Assembly (NCBI GenBank): GCA_963825175.1 | Contig: CAWGSA010000004.1 | Coordinates: 197,637 to 261,636, forward strand | Reading direction: 5' to 3' | From: DATFTF01 sp963825175 | Lineage (GTDB): Bacteria; Acidobacteriota; Thermoanaerobaculia; UBA5066; Gp7-AA6 | Length of the DNA: 64,000 nt | Shown here: positions 35,321 through 44,585 of the stretch, piece after piece | Position numbering within the stretch: the first letter of the stretch is position 1 | Layout of the letters: each line of letters begins with the position of its first letter | Made by a program: the position numbers and the translations under genes | The notes under the pieces: model-generated | Database searches by the model: none | Seen by the model: only the letters and a program-made list of their open reading frames with translations | What the model was told of the DNA's origin: nothing

Positions 35321-35326
35321 TATAAT
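35321..35326 (+). promoter_or_regulatory. -10 box of the divergent Lrp gene
   Basis: A perfect TATAAT in an AT-rich island (35,316-35,335) within a 70% GC region. It ends 10 nt before ATG 35337, so the transcript would have only a few untranslated bases and no Shine-Dalgarno: a near-leaderless mRNA, common in actinobacteria. No good -35 is seen. Confidence 0.6.
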
Positions 35327-35336
35327 ATTTTGTGTT

Positions 35337-35852
35337 ATGGCTATTGAACTTGACGATGTTGACATTCAGCTGCTCACCGCGCTGCAGGAGGACGCCGACC
35401 GGACCAACGTCGAGCTCGCCCGGCTAGCGGGCCTCTCGCCGGCCGCCACGTTGCACCGAGTCCGGCGGCTGAAGGAGTCAGGCGTCATCCGGATCATCAG
35501 CGCCCAGCTCGATCCGGTCGCGGCCGGCTTCCCGCTGCAGGTGTACATCACGGCCGCGCTGGCGCGTCACGATCCGCGGTCCAGCCACGCGTTCGACAAC
35601 CAGATCCGTGCCCTGCCGCAGATCATCGCGGCCGACAACGTGGCGGGCGAGACTGACTATCTCCTCACCGTCGTCGCCCGCGACGTCGCCGATCTGCAGA
35701 CCGTGCTGGCTGGCCTGGCCGCCCGCGGCGGCTCGCGGCTGGTCACCTACTTGCGGCTGGCCGAGGTCAAGCCCCCATCCCGGCTGCCGCTGGCGCCATC
35801 GGCCCCCGCCCGCCGGCCGCCTCGCAACCGAGGCCTGGGGGCGACTTCATGA
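35337..35852 (+). CDS. Lrp/AsnC family transcriptional regulator
   Basis: 171 residues: HTH (about 4-55, NVELARLAGLSPAATLHRVR) and RAM domain (about 65-145, AGFPLQVYITAALARHDPRS), then a short Pro/Arg-rich tail. ATG 35337 gives the canonical MAIELDDVDIQLLTALQED start. It is divergent from the EamA transporter and so is its likely regulator. The stop overlaps the thioesterase ATG (ATGA). Confidence 0.92.
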   Translation: MAIELDDVDIQLLTALQEDADRTNVELARLAGLSPAATLHRVRRLKESGVIRIISAQLDPVAAGFPLQVYITAALARHDPRSSHAFDNQIRALPQIIAADNVAGETDYLLTVVARDVADLQTVLAGLAARGGSRLVTYLRLAEVKPPSRLPLAPSAPARRPPRNRGLGATS

Positions 35853-36262
35853 CCGCCGATCCGACGGAGACACTGCGCGCTCTCATGCCGTTCGCCGCGA
35901 CTCTGGGCATCGACCTGCTGCGATACGAGCCGGAGGAGGTCCGTGCCCGGCTGGCGTGGGCGCCAGGGCTGTGCACGTCCGGCGGCGCGATACACGGGGG
36001 AGCGGTGATGGCGCTGGCCGATAGCGCCGGCGGCGCCTGCGCGTACCTGAACCTGCCGCCCGGCGCGGCCGGCACCACCACCGTCGAGTCGAAGACCAAC
36101 TTCCTGCGCGCCGTGCGCGACGGCTACATCGAGGCGGTGGCCCGGCCATTGCACAAGGGCCGGACCCTGATCGTCGTGGAGACCGACATCCGTGACGCCC
36201 AGCAGCGCCTGGCCGCGCGGGTCACGCAGACCCAGCTCGTGCTCGCCGAGGCTGGGAAGTGA
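35849..36262 (+). CDS. PaaI-type hotdog thioesterase
   Basis: 137 residues with the hotdog-fold acyl-CoA thioesterase signature GGAIHGGAVMALADSAGG (about 46-63), the segment that binds CoA and supplies the catalytic Asp in PaaI-type enzymes. VESKTNFLRAVRDGYIEAVA forms the next beta strands. The start overlaps the Lrp stop by 4 nt, so the two are translationally coupled. The physiological acyl-CoA is unknown. Confidence 0.9.
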   Translation: MTADPTETLRALMPFAATLGIDLLRYEPEEVRARLAWAPGLCTSGGAIHGGAVMALADSAGGACAYLNLPPGAAGTTTVESKTNFLRAVRDGYIEAVARPLHKGRTLIVVETDIRDAQQRLAARVTQTQLVLAEAGK

Positions 36263-36313
36263 TTTTCATTCCGAACGGGCCCGTGGTGACTCTCCGCCGC
36301 CATCATTCCTCTG

Positions 36314-36973
36314 TCACGGATGGAAAAGGTCTCCAGCGAAATAGGTAATCAGCATCGCCAGGCCGCCGATGCTCGCCGTGCGGACTATCGGCAACAGGGG
36401 CCGGACGTGCGAAATCCGCGCGGAAACCCATCCCGTCAGCGCCAGCGCCGCCAGTACGATCACAAAGGTCACGAGCCCTCTGGACGGCCCGGGGATCAGC
36501 ACGATCGCCAGCCAGGGCAGCAAGGCCCCTGCCGCGAAGGCGCCGCTCACCGCGAGCGCCTCACGGAGCGGATCGATGCGAGAGGCCGCCGTGATGCCGT
36601 ACTCCGCCTCGGCGTGGGCCGCCAGCGCATCGTGAGCCGTCAACTCGACCGCGACCTGCCTGGCTAGATCGGGGGAAAGGCCACGCGACACGTAGAGACC
36701 AGTGAGCTCATCGAGCTCGGCGTCAGGCGCGGTCTCGAGCCGCACTCGCTCTGCGGCAAGCTCACCCACCTGCAGGTCGTGCTCGGCGCGCAGCTTGGAG
36801 TATTCAACGGCACCCATGGCCAGCGTCCCGGCCACGAGCCCCGCGAACCCGGCGAAAAACAGCACGCGCGAGCCAACGCCGGCGCCGGCGAACCCTTCGC
36901 AGATCCCGGCTGATGTCAGGATGCCGTCGCTGCCCTCCGGGATGTGCGGACGTATCCACCCGAAGACCCTCAT
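36314..36973 (-). CDS. VIT1/CCC1-family membrane protein
   Basis: 219 residues. An N-terminal DGILTSAGICEGFAGAGVGS and VAGTLAMGAVEYSKLRAEHD correspond to the VIT family's first two membrane helices, with the acidic residues used for divalent metal transport. A soluble helical hairpin (about 62-130) separates them from three more membrane segments (LLPWLAIVLIPG, VTFVIVLAALALTGWVSA, ASIGGLAMLITYFAGD). The family transports iron or manganese. Orientation is opposite to the MFS gene. Confidence 0.85.
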   Translation of the reverse strand: MRVFGWIRPHIPEGSDGILTSAGICEGFAGAGVGSRVLFFAGFAGLVAGTLAMGAVEYSKLRAEHDLQVGELAAERVRLETAPDAELDELTGLYVSRGLSPDLARQVAVELTAHDALAAHAEAEYGITAASRIDPLREALAVSGAFAAGALLPWLAIVLIPGPSRGLVTFVIVLAALALTGWVSARISHVRPLLPIVRTASIGGLAMLITYFAGDLFHP

Positions 36974-37122
36974 AGCCGCCCTCAGCCGTCTCGCCTCTTC
37001 TTAAGAACTTGCTTACCCAGATCCGGCCTGGCGGGATCCTGTTCCAGTCGTGAGACGAGGCCTGCGCGAAAGACTACAGCCACCCTCGACCCAACCTTCC
37101 TCTGCGGACGTAAGCTCGTGTA

Positions 37123-38685
37123 ATGAGCGAACCGGCGGCCGCGGCCGTATCGCAGCGGGCTGGGCTGTCCGGGGTGGCCTCGGGGCCGGCCCGGCGCTGG
37201 TGGATCCTCGGCGTGGTCGGGCTGGCGCAGCTGATGGTGGTGCTGGATGCCACGATCGTGAACATCGCGCTGCCCTCCGCCCAGCGTGAGCTGGGCTTCA
37301 GCATCGCCGACCGGCAGTGGGTGGTGACAGCGTACTCGCTGGCCTTCGGCGGGCTGCTGCTGCTCGGCGGCCGGCTGTCGGACCTGCTCGGCCGGCGGCG
37401 GATGCTGATCATCGGCCTGGTGGGCTTCGCCGCGGCGTCGGCGCTGGGCGGCGCGTCGACTAGCTTCGCGATGCTGGTGATCGGCCGCGGCGCGCAAGGG
37501 TTGTTTGGCGCGCTGCTGGCTCCGGCCGCGCTCTCGACGCTGACCGTCACGTTCACCGACCCGGCCGAGCGCGGCAGGGCGTTCGGCGTCTACGGCGCCA
37601 TCGCCGGAGCAGGCGGGGCGGTAGGGCTGCTGCTGGGCGGGGTGCTGACCGAGTACCTGTCCTGGCGGTGGTGCCTGTACGTCAACGTCGTCCTGGCGGT
37701 GATCGCGGTCGCGGGCGCGGTGCGGCTGCTGACCGCGCAGCCCCGTGATCCGAGCGTGCGGATCGACTGGCCGGGAACGGTCCTGGTGGCGACCGGGCTA
37801 GTGGCGGTGGTCTACGGGCTGTCGGAGGCCGCCACCAAGGGCTGGGGCGCGACGACGACCCTGGCGCTGCTGATAGCCGGGGTGGTCCTGCTGGCCGCGT
37901 TCGTGCTGGTCGAGCGTCGGGTCCAGCATCCGCTGCTGCCGCTGCCGATCGTCCTGAACCGTTTCCGCGGCGGCGCGTACCTGGCCATCGGGCTGTCCGC
38001 CATCGGCGTGTTCGGGATCTTCCTGTTCCTGACCTACTACCTGCAGCTGACCCTGTCCTACTCGCCGGTCAAGTCCGGCCTGGCCTTCCTGCCGATGATC
38101 GCGGCGATCGTGGTGGCGTCCACGACGTCCAGCGGGGTGCTGATGCCGCGGGTCGGGCCCCGGCCCCTGATCCCGGCTGGCCTGCTCCTCGCGGCTGGCG
38201 GCCTGGCCCTCCTGGCCGCGCGACTGAGCCTGCTCACCAGCTACCTGGACTGGATCCTGCCCGCCCTGCTCCTGATGGGGGCCGGCCTGGGCCTGGTGTT
38301 CGGCTGTGCGCTGAACTCCGCGACCTACGGCACCCGCGCCGCGGACGCGGGCGTGGCCTCGGCCCTGGTCAACACCAACCAGCAGGTCGGCGGCTCCATC
38401 GGCACCGCGCTGCTGAACACCCTCGCCGCCAGCGCCCTGACCAGCTATGTGCTGACCCACGGCCACAGCCCGCTGGCCCTGGCCCAAGCGGCGGTGCACA
38501 GCTACGTCGTCGGGTTCTGGGTCTCGGCCGCGATCCTGGCCGGCTCCGCGGTCGTGTGCGCGCTGGTGCTGCCCTCCGGCACCCTGGCGTCGGCCGCTGG
38601 CCGGGCCGACCTGTCCGCCGTGCGGCCAATGGAGGAGACGCGACCAACGGAGGAGATGAGCGCCCGTGACCACCGAGCAGTCTGA
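37123..38685 (+). CDS. DHA2-family MFS multidrug efflux transporter (EmrB/QacA type)
   Basis: 520 residues, 14 predicted membrane helices. Helix 1 carries LMVVLDATIVNIALP, the DHA2 motif D1. Motif A is GGRLSDLLGRRR. Motif C, the antiporter signature, is in GAIAGAGGAVGLLLGG followed by WRWCLYVN. It exports cationic drugs or metabolites in exchange for protons. The 3' end overlaps the next gene by 20 nt, so the two form an operon. Confidence 0.93.
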   Translation: MSEPAAAAVSQRAGLSGVASGPARRWWILGVVGLAQLMVVLDATIVNIALPSAQRELGFSIADRQWVVTAYSLAFGGLLLLGGRLSDLLGRRRMLIIGLVGFAAASALGGASTSFAMLVIGRGAQGLFGALLAPAALSTLTVTFTDPAERGRAFGVYGAIAGAGGAVGLLLGGVLTEYLSWRWCLYVNVVLAVIAVAGAVRLLTAQPRDPSVRIDWPGTVLVATGLVAVVYGLSEAATKGWGATTTLALLIAGVVLLAAFVLVERRVQHPLLPLPIVLNRFRGGAYLAIGLSAIGVFGIFLFLTYYLQLTLSYSPVKSGLAFLPMIAAIVVASTTSSGVLMPRVGPRPLIPAGLLLAAGGLALLAARLSLLTSYLDWILPALLLMGAGLGLVFGCALNSATYGTRAADAGVASALVNTNQQVGGSIGTALLNTLAASALTSYVLTHGHSPLALAQAAVHSYVVGFWVSAAILAGSAVVCALVLPSGTLASAAGRADLSAVRPMEETRPTEEMSARDHRAV

Positions 38686-39352
38686 CAGGCCTACGCCGCC
38701 AACCCCTGCCTCGTCCGGGCCCGCGGTACGGCTGATCACCGTGTCAGCGGCCTACGGCGCCGGCGGCAGCGTCGTCGCCCCGGCCCTGGCCGAACGGCTC
38801 GGCCTGCCCTTCCTGCAGCGGGTCACCACGTCCGAGGGCCACGTCGCCGAGCCCGGGCCGTGCGATGAGCAGCTGTCGGAGGAAGAGGTCAAGGTCACCC
38901 CGGTGCACCGGTTGCTGGCCCATTTCACCCAGGCGATGCCGGCCGGGCCTACCCAGTCCCCGCCGTCCACCCACCACCAGGACGAGCACTTGCGCGGCCA
39001 CGGCGAGACCGGGATCCAGCGCCTGCTGGCCGGCGGGGGCGGCGTGATCCTGGGCCGGGCGGCGGCGGTCGTGCTCGGCAAGGAGCGCGGCTTCCACGTC
39101 CGGCTCGACGGCCCGGCCGCCCGCCGCGCCGCCCAGGGCGCTGTGATCGAGGGCATCAGTGAGGAGCAGGCGAGGGAGCGCCTGCGCGCGGCCGACAAGG
39201 CCCGCAACGCCTACGTCCGCCGCCTGTACCGGTGCGACCCGGCCGACCCGGCCCTGTACCACCTGATGATCGACTCCACCGCGATGCCCCTGGATACGGT
39301 CATCGAGCTCATCATCACCGCCGCCCGCGTGTCACAAAGGGCTGAGGCGTAA
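38666..39352 (+). CDS. Cytidylate kinase-like family protein
   Basis: 228 residues. VRLITVSAAYGAGGSVVAPA is an altered P-loop (GxxxxGG instead of GxGKGT/S), followed by LAERLGLPFLQR, the nucleoside-kinase pattern of the AAK/cytidylate kinase-like family. ILGRAAAVVL and VIEGISEEQARERLRAADKA match the LID region. It overlaps the MFS gene by 20 nt and is convergent with the amidohydrolase, overlapping it by 21 nt. The family is common in actinobacteria and its substrate is not established. Confidence 0.85.
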   Translation: MTTEQSDRPTPPTPASSGPAVRLITVSAAYGAGGSVVAPALAERLGLPFLQRVTTSEGHVAEPGPCDEQLSEEEVKVTPVHRLLAHFTQAMPAGPTQSPPSTHHQDEHLRGHGETGIQRLLAGGGGVILGRAAAVVLGKERGFHVRLDGPAARRAAQGAVIEGISEEQARERLRAADKARNAYVRRLYRCDPADPALYHLMIDSTAMPLDTVIELIITAARVSQRAEA

Positions 39353-40375
39353 CCGCACGCGTACGCCGCGGACCACGACGGCTACGGGACGCGCTAGTGC
39401 GCGGGGATCCTCCAGCGGATCATCGTCGTAGGTCACGATGTCGCCCTCCGGATGGATGCCGAGGAAGTCACGTGCGGCCGAGCCGGCTGCGGCTATCGCC
39501 TGCGCAGCTGTGAGGCCATGCTCGGCCAAGAGGGTGATCTCGTCCGCGATAGTGCCGACGACGTCGGTGCCGGCCAATACCCGCACGCCATGAGCGACGG
39601 CATACGGCAGGCAATCGCGGAGACGCTCGCGCAGCTCGTCGGTCCGTCTGCGAACCGCGGGGTCGGAGGAGTCGCGGCCGTGAAGGACGGCGCAGAGCGT
39701 TGGCGTCCAGGCACCGGCGCGGACGCCGAGTGCCTCAAGCTCAGAATGGCCAAGTGCCGTGCCATGCTCGATCGAGTCGGCTCCGATCCCCGCCAGCCCT
39801 GAATCCGGGAGATTGCTGTGCACCGCGACCCGTGCCCCGGCGGCGTGGGCCGCGTCGACCGCGTAGCGCAGCGTTCCGAGGTCGTATGTCGCCGCCGTCG
39901 ACTGCGGTACCGGCCCGCCCTCGGCCCACTGCGGGAAGTCACCGATGATCTTCACCCAGGCCGCCCCTGCCGCCACCTCGGCCCGGATCGCCGCAACGAG
40001 CTCGTCCGGCGCGACAGGGGAGTGCATGCGCGGAAAGTACCGGTTCGCCGGGGCGAGGAACCGCCCGGCGGCGGTGATGACCGGACGCCCGGCTACCGCA
40101 GTGCCCGCGAAGCCGAGGGTGACCTGGCTGTGGCCCCCGGAATCGCGGATCACCGTGACCCCGGCGGTCGCGTATTCCTCCAGGCGCGCGATGCCGTACT
40201 CGCCGTCCGAGAGGTAGGGGCCGCGCTCATCAACTGCGACGGTGGGATGCGCATGCGCATCGACAAGGCCGGCCAGCGCAAACCTGCCGGGCAGTTCCTC
40301 CGCATCGCCCGTTCCCGCGACCACACGTTCGCCCGCAAAGCCGTCCAGGAATGCCCCTGAGAAAGTCCACGACAT
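39332..40375 (-). CDS. Amidohydrolase family protein
   Basis: 347 residues. The metal-dependent hydrolase fold is shown by LVDAHAHPT (HxH metal ligands), AAWVKIIGDF (candidate carboxylated Lys), ARVAVHSNLP and SIEHGTALG (third and fourth His), and VLAGTDVVG (catalytic Asp). It resembles imidazolonepropionase/prolidase-type members of subtype I. ATG 40375 begins MSWTFSGAFLDG. The substrate is unknown. Confidence 0.9.
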   Translation of the reverse strand: MSWTFSGAFLDGFAGERVVAGTGDAEELPGRFALAGLVDAHAHPTVAVDERGPYLSDGEYGIARLEEYATAGVTVIRDSGGHSQVTLGFAGTAVAGRPVITAAGRFLAPANRYFPRMHSPVAPDELVAAIRAEVAAGAAWVKIIGDFPQWAEGGPVPQSTAATYDLGTLRYAVDAAHAAGARVAVHSNLPDSGLAGIGADSIEHGTALGHSELEALGVRAGAWTPTLCAVLHGRDSSDPAVRRRTDELRERLRDCLPYAVAHGVRVLAGTDVVGTIADEITLLAEHGLTAAQAIAAAGSAARDFLGIHPEGDIVTYDDDPLEDPRALARPVAVVVRGVRVRLRLSPL

Positions 40376-40426
40376 AGAGGCACATTAAGCCTTCCCGCCG
40401 AGATGCATCGGCCTCTCCTGAGCGCT

Positions 40427-43400
40427 CTAGGCCTGGAAACCAGACTCCGCCCACCGGGCGAACACCTCGGTCCACGACTGCGGCCAGGCCCCGTCGCACG
40501 GCATGGTGCCGTCGCGCAGCCGCTGCAGGATCTCGGTGGCGTGCTGCCGCACCTCGTCGCGGGACCACAGGTCGAACACGAACCGCATGGACGTCCGGTC
40601 CCGCTCGCGGAAAAGCGGCCGTATGTGCGCCTCGAACCCCACCGTCTCATCCGGCCCGGGCAGCGTAACGCTCGGCTGGGCGACAGCGGTATCGGCCTGC
40701 TCCCCGGATGTATCCGGCCGTCCGCCTGGGCCCCAATCCCAGCTCGGCACGTCCCCGGCGGCGCCGGCCGGGGCCCGCGACGCGAAGTCAAGGAAGCCGG
40801 TCAGCGCCGCGCGGAACGCCGGGTCGTCCGGCAGGCCGGCCTGGTCAGCCGCCCTTGCCGCCAGCGCGGCCCAGCGCGCCCGCTGCGCGGGGCTGAGGTC
40901 CCGGCCTGCCAGCGCCGTCGCGCCGTCCCGCTGCGGCCCGCCGAACGCCTCCGCCAGCCAGGCCGCCTCGCGCTGCGGAGCGTCCGGCGGCAGGTCAGCG
41001 AACGCGGGTGCGAGCAGGTCGTCGGAGGGCAGCAGGGTCTCGTAAAGCAGCTGGGTCATCCGGGTCAGCGCGGGCAGCCCGCCGGCCCACTCGAACAGCG
41101 CGGGATCGGCCGGGCGAACCGGATCGCGGAACTGCACGTACCAGTGCATGCCGCTGCAGAACGGCTTGTTCCGCGAGTGTCCGCACCGGCAGAGCGCGTA
41201 GTGCTCCCGCGACGACCCCGAAGCCCGTGGCACCTGCTCTCCGGCAGCGTCCGCCAGCGGGATCCCGCCGGTCACCCGGTACGGCCCGTCCAGCGAGACC
41301 TCGATCGCCTGCTCGCGGCGGCCGTGCCAATCGGCCAGGTCACGGGCTTCGGTATCGTCGAACGCCAGGCTCAGCGCCCCGGACGGGCAGTCGCGCACCG
41401 CCCGGATGATCTCGTCCATCCGGCCGCCGCTCGGCGCGACGAACGGCTCAGCGTCGGTCCGGAACACCGTCGGCAGCCGGTCGCTGCAGAACCCGGAGTG
41501 CTGGCAGATGCCCCGGTTGTCGAAGATCGTCACTTGCACCCCGGGGTAGGTGTCCCGGCGATCCGCGACCCGCTTGGGGTCCTTGGCGCCGCTGAACCCG
41601 CTCCGCGCGTGCGATCCGTCGCAGAACGGCTTGTCGCCCGACTGCCCGCACCGGCAGAGCGCCAGCTGCGGCGGCACCCGCAGCGGCTCGCCAAGGTACG
41701 AGCGCACTATGGCGGCGTTGGTGACCAGATACGGGCCGTTCTCCGCGACCACGATCCGCGGCCGCAGCCCGCGCTGCAGTTCCGCGAGCTCCGCGGCCGG
41801 CGCGGCGGCGTCCGGCGCCAGGTCTATGGCGACCCGCTGCAGCGCCGCGACTGCCTCGAGCAGCTCCGGTGGTGCCGTGTCCGCCAGCTGCACGCTCAGC
41901 CGGGTCGCGTCCGTCGCGACGCGGCGCGCTAGCTCCGGCATGGTCCCGCCCTCCGCCCGGGGCTCCGGCACCGGTGGCGCGCCCGCCGCTGGTTCCCGGC
42001 CGAGGCGGTCGGCGAGCGGTCGCAGCACGCTGTCGGTTATGCGCGCCGCCGCAGTCGCTTCCGCCGCTGATCTTCCTGAACGGCCGGTGTGTTCCAGCAC
42101 AAGGTAGGCGGCTCTCGCGACGTCGGCGAGCGCCGCGGAGACATGATCGCCGGAAGAGACGGCAGCGCACGTTCGGTAAAAGGCGAGGGCGCGGCCGAGG
42201 ATCGCGGAAAGCTCCTCGCCCGCCGCGGCCGGAGCCGGGACCGGACGGGAGGGCAGGTGCGCGGCGAGGGAGCTGGCGATGCCGGCCAGCGAAGCGCGGA
42301 CCTCGGCCAGCTTCCCGGCGACCTCAGGGGCGCTGCCGGCGCCGGACGGTTCGCAGAACGCCGCGGCCGCCTCGAGCCGCTCAGCCAGCAGTACCCAGGC
42401 CGCCTCCCGGTGGGGGAGTACGTAGTCGCTCTCGTAGAAGAGCTCGAAGCTCGGGCCGGCGGTCTGGCCGGGGTACTCCGGGCCCGCGGGCAGCCCGGTG
42501 ATGACGTCGCCGAGCGGCTTTATCGCCTGCACCATCAGCGCGTAGGTCCCGTCGGCGAGCACCCTGAGCTGGACATCGGTCTCCTCGGTGTGCGCGAAGA
42601 AACGCTGCAGCATCAGCAGCAGGATTTCGTAGCAGACGTTGAACAGGTCCATCACGCGCTGCGCGAGCGGGTCGGTGACCAGCGGCACGTCCGGGTCGCG
42701 CTCGCTGGGGCGGACGTTCAGCGGCAGCACTGGGCGCACCGGGTCGAAGCCGCGGTCGGCCTCGCGGAGCTGCTCGAACTCGTCGAGGATCTCGACGAAC
42801 TGCCCGAAGTGCGCGTTCCGCCAGTCTCCGCGCGGCCCCTCGCCCTGCTCGAGGATCTCGCCTATCGCCCGCCGCGCGGACGCCACGTCCGTCACCGGGA
42901 CCAGTTCCGGCCAGCCGAAGTACCGCTGCGTGGCCTGGGCGCGCGGCGGGCCGACGAACAGCCACCGCTCGCCGTACTTCTCCGCCAGGCGCTCGATGCC
43001 GGCCTCGATCGACCGGTACAGGTGACCGACGGTCGCGAAGTCCTGTGCGTGCGGCGCGATGTCGCCCGGCCGCATCGCCGGCGCCGCCCGGCTGAAGGCG
43101 GCCAGCCCGGGCGCGTCGTGCAGCGCCATGCCCTCCGGGCGCTCGAGGAACATGAAATGCCGCAGCGCCGCCTCGCCGAACGGCAGCAGCGTCAGGTGCA
43201 CCCCGGCCGGATAGTGGCTGGCGGGCTGCGGGAAGTTCGGCCGTGACAGGTGCGGTGCCGCCCCTATCGCGGACAGCAGGTTCTGCACCAGTGCCAGGTG
43301 CAGCATCTCCTGGGCCGCGACATGCGATATCTGCTTGCGCCAGCGCCGGACCGTCGCGGCCTGGTCCTCCGTAAGGCCCTCGTCGGGGCGCTCCTTCAGG

Positions 43401-43600
43401 GAGAAGGCCGCGAACAGGTACTGGCACATGATCCCGTGCTCGAGCTCCGCCGCCTCGCACAGCATGTAGATCAGCGCCTCGCGGTGCTCGATGACGAACG
43501 GGGCCTCCGGCGGCGCCAGGCCGCCGCGAGTAGCGATCACCCGGGCGAGCCTGCCGGGCAGCGCCTGCTGTCCTTGCTGTTCTTCGGCGTTCTCGGTCAT
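40427..43600 (-). CDS. Multidomain redox protein: ferritin-like, two CDGSH, 4Fe-4S, globin-like
   Basis: 1,057 residues. About 30-330: ferritin-like domain of the VioB/RebD type, with the helices YMLCEAAELEHGIMCQYLFA and SHVAAQEMLHLALVQNLL supplying Glu and His metal ligands. About 330-600: helical, function unknown. About 640-665: CDGSH Fe-S site CRCGQSGDKPFCDGSH. About 690-745: divergent 4Fe-4S (Fer4_19-like) with GICQHSGFCSDRLP and RDCPSGALS. About 797-820: a second CDGSH-like site CRCGHSRNKPFCSGMH, with Ser in place of the usual Asp. About 847-950: a truncated-haemoglobin-like helical region (LLYETLLPSDDLLAPAFADL). The last 70 residues form a further conserved-looking domain ending WAESGFQA. 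A role in iron, oxygen or electron handling is inferred. A divergent LysR gene starts 44 nt away. Confidence 0.88.
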   Translation of the reverse strand: MTENAEEQQGQQALPGRLARVIATRGGLAPPEAPFVIEHREALIYMLCEAAELEHGIMCQYLFAAFSLKERPDEGLTEDQAATVRRWRKQISHVAAQEMLHLALVQNLLSAIGAAPHLSRPNFPQPASHYPAGVHLTLLPFGEAALRHFMFLERPEGMALHDAPGLAAFSRAAPAMRPGDIAPHAQDFATVGHLYRSIEAGIERLAEKYGERWLFVGPPRAQATQRYFGWPELVPVTDVASARRAIGEILEQGEGPRGDWRNAHFGQFVEILDEFEQLREADRGFDPVRPVLPLNVRPSERDPDVPLVTDPLAQRVMDLFNVCYEILLLMLQRFFAHTEETDVQLRVLADGTYALMVQAIKPLGDVITGLPAGPEYPGQTAGPSFELFYESDYVLPHREAAWVLLAERLEAAAAFCEPSGAGSAPEVAGKLAEVRASLAGIASSLAAHLPSRPVPAPAAAGEELSAILGRALAFYRTCAAVSSGDHVSAALADVARAAYLVLEHTGRSGRSAAEATAAARITDSVLRPLADRLGREPAAGAPPVPEPRAEGGTMPELARRVATDATRLSVQLADTAPPELLEAVAALQRVAIDLAPDAAAPAAELAELQRGLRPRIVVAENGPYLVTNAAIVRSYLGEPLRVPPQLALCRCGQSGDKPFCDGSHARSGFSGAKDPKRVADRRDTYPGVQVTIFDNRGICQHSGFCSDRLPTVFRTDAEPFVAPSGGRMDEIIRAVRDCPSGALSLAFDDTEARDLADWHGRREQAIEVSLDGPYRVTGGIPLADAAGEQVPRASGSSREHYALCRCGHSRNKPFCSGMHWYVQFRDPVRPADPALFEWAGGLPALTRMTQLLYETLLPSDDLLAPAFADLPPDAPQREAAWLAEAFGGPQRDGATALAGRDLSPAQRARWAALAARAADQAGLPDDPAFRAALTGFLDFASRAPAGAAGDVPSWDWGPGGRPDTSGEQADTAVAQPSVTLPGPDETVGFEAHIRPLFRERDRTSMRFVFDLWSRDEVRQHATEILQRLRDGTMPCDGAWPQSWTEVFARWAESGFQA

Positions 43601-43644
43601 GCTTTCCTCACGATCTGGATTCCCGCGGTTAGGCTGAGCCAGCG

Positions 43645-44563
43645 ATGAATATTGAGCTGCGCCATCTCAGGTACTTCGTCGCGGTCGCCGAGGAGGAGAG
43701 CTTTACGGCGGCGGCGCACCGCGTGCACGTCGCACAGCAGGTTCTCAGCACGCAGATCCGGCAGCTGGAAGACGCTGTGGGGGCAAGGCTGCTGGACCGG
43801 ACGAACAAGGGCGCCGCGCTGACGCCAGGCCGGCGCCGCGTTCCTCACCGCCGCGCGGGAGACGCTGGCCGGCCTGGACCGCGGCGTCGCCGCCGCGCGG
43901 AATGCCGCCCGCGCGGTTGCCGGCACGCTGTCGGTCGGGCTCGGCTCCGGCTGCGAGAACGAGACCAGAACGCGGCTGCTCAGTGATTTCGAGCGAACAT
44001 ACCCGGATGTCAAGGTAGGCCTGCAGATCTTCGACATGACCCAGCCGTCGGCCGGCCTGCTCGACCACAGCAGTGACGTCGCGCTGTTGCGCCCGCCGGT
44101 GGCCGCGCCCGGGGTCGAGCTGGCCGTGGTGCGCTCGGAGCCGCGCATGTTCGTGCTTCCGGCCGGGCACCCGCTGGCGGCCCGCGGCGAGCTCAGGCTG
44201 GCCGATGTCGCCGGGCTGCCGTTCGTCACCGCGGAGCTGGCCACCGACGGATGCGAGCCGCGCGCCTGGCAGGATGAATGGCTCATCAAGCCCCGGCCCG
44301 GCGGCGACGTGCCGATCATCGGCGCCACCGCGCGGACCGTCGACGAATGGTGTGAGCACGTGGCGGCCGGGCACGGCATCGGCCTGTGTCCGGCTTCCGC
44401 GGCGAGGTTCCACGGCCGCCCGGGTGTCTGCTTTGTCCCCAGCGCAGGGCTGCCGCCCATCACGATGTGCGTTGCCTGGCGGGCTGGCGACACCAGGCCC
44501 GCGGTACAGCATTTCGTCTCACTGGCCGCGGAATCCGGGCCGCAGCCGGATGACGCGCGGTAA
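43645..44563 (+). CDS. LysR family transcriptional regulator, frameshifted
   Basis: HTH at the N-terminus: MNIELRHLRYFVAVAEEESF, AAAHRVHVAQQVLSTQIRQL and ARLLDRTNKGAALTPG. The frame changes near 43,822 (+1) and continues AAFLTAARETLAGLDRGVAA, then the substrate-binding fold (TLSVGLGSGC, MFVLPAGHPLAARGELRLAD). About 305 residues overall, normal for the family. It is divergent from the multidomain redox gene with 44 nt between starts, so it is that gene's probable regulator. Confidence 0.87.
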
Positions 44564-44585
44564 CGGGACAGCACGACGCGGTTCG

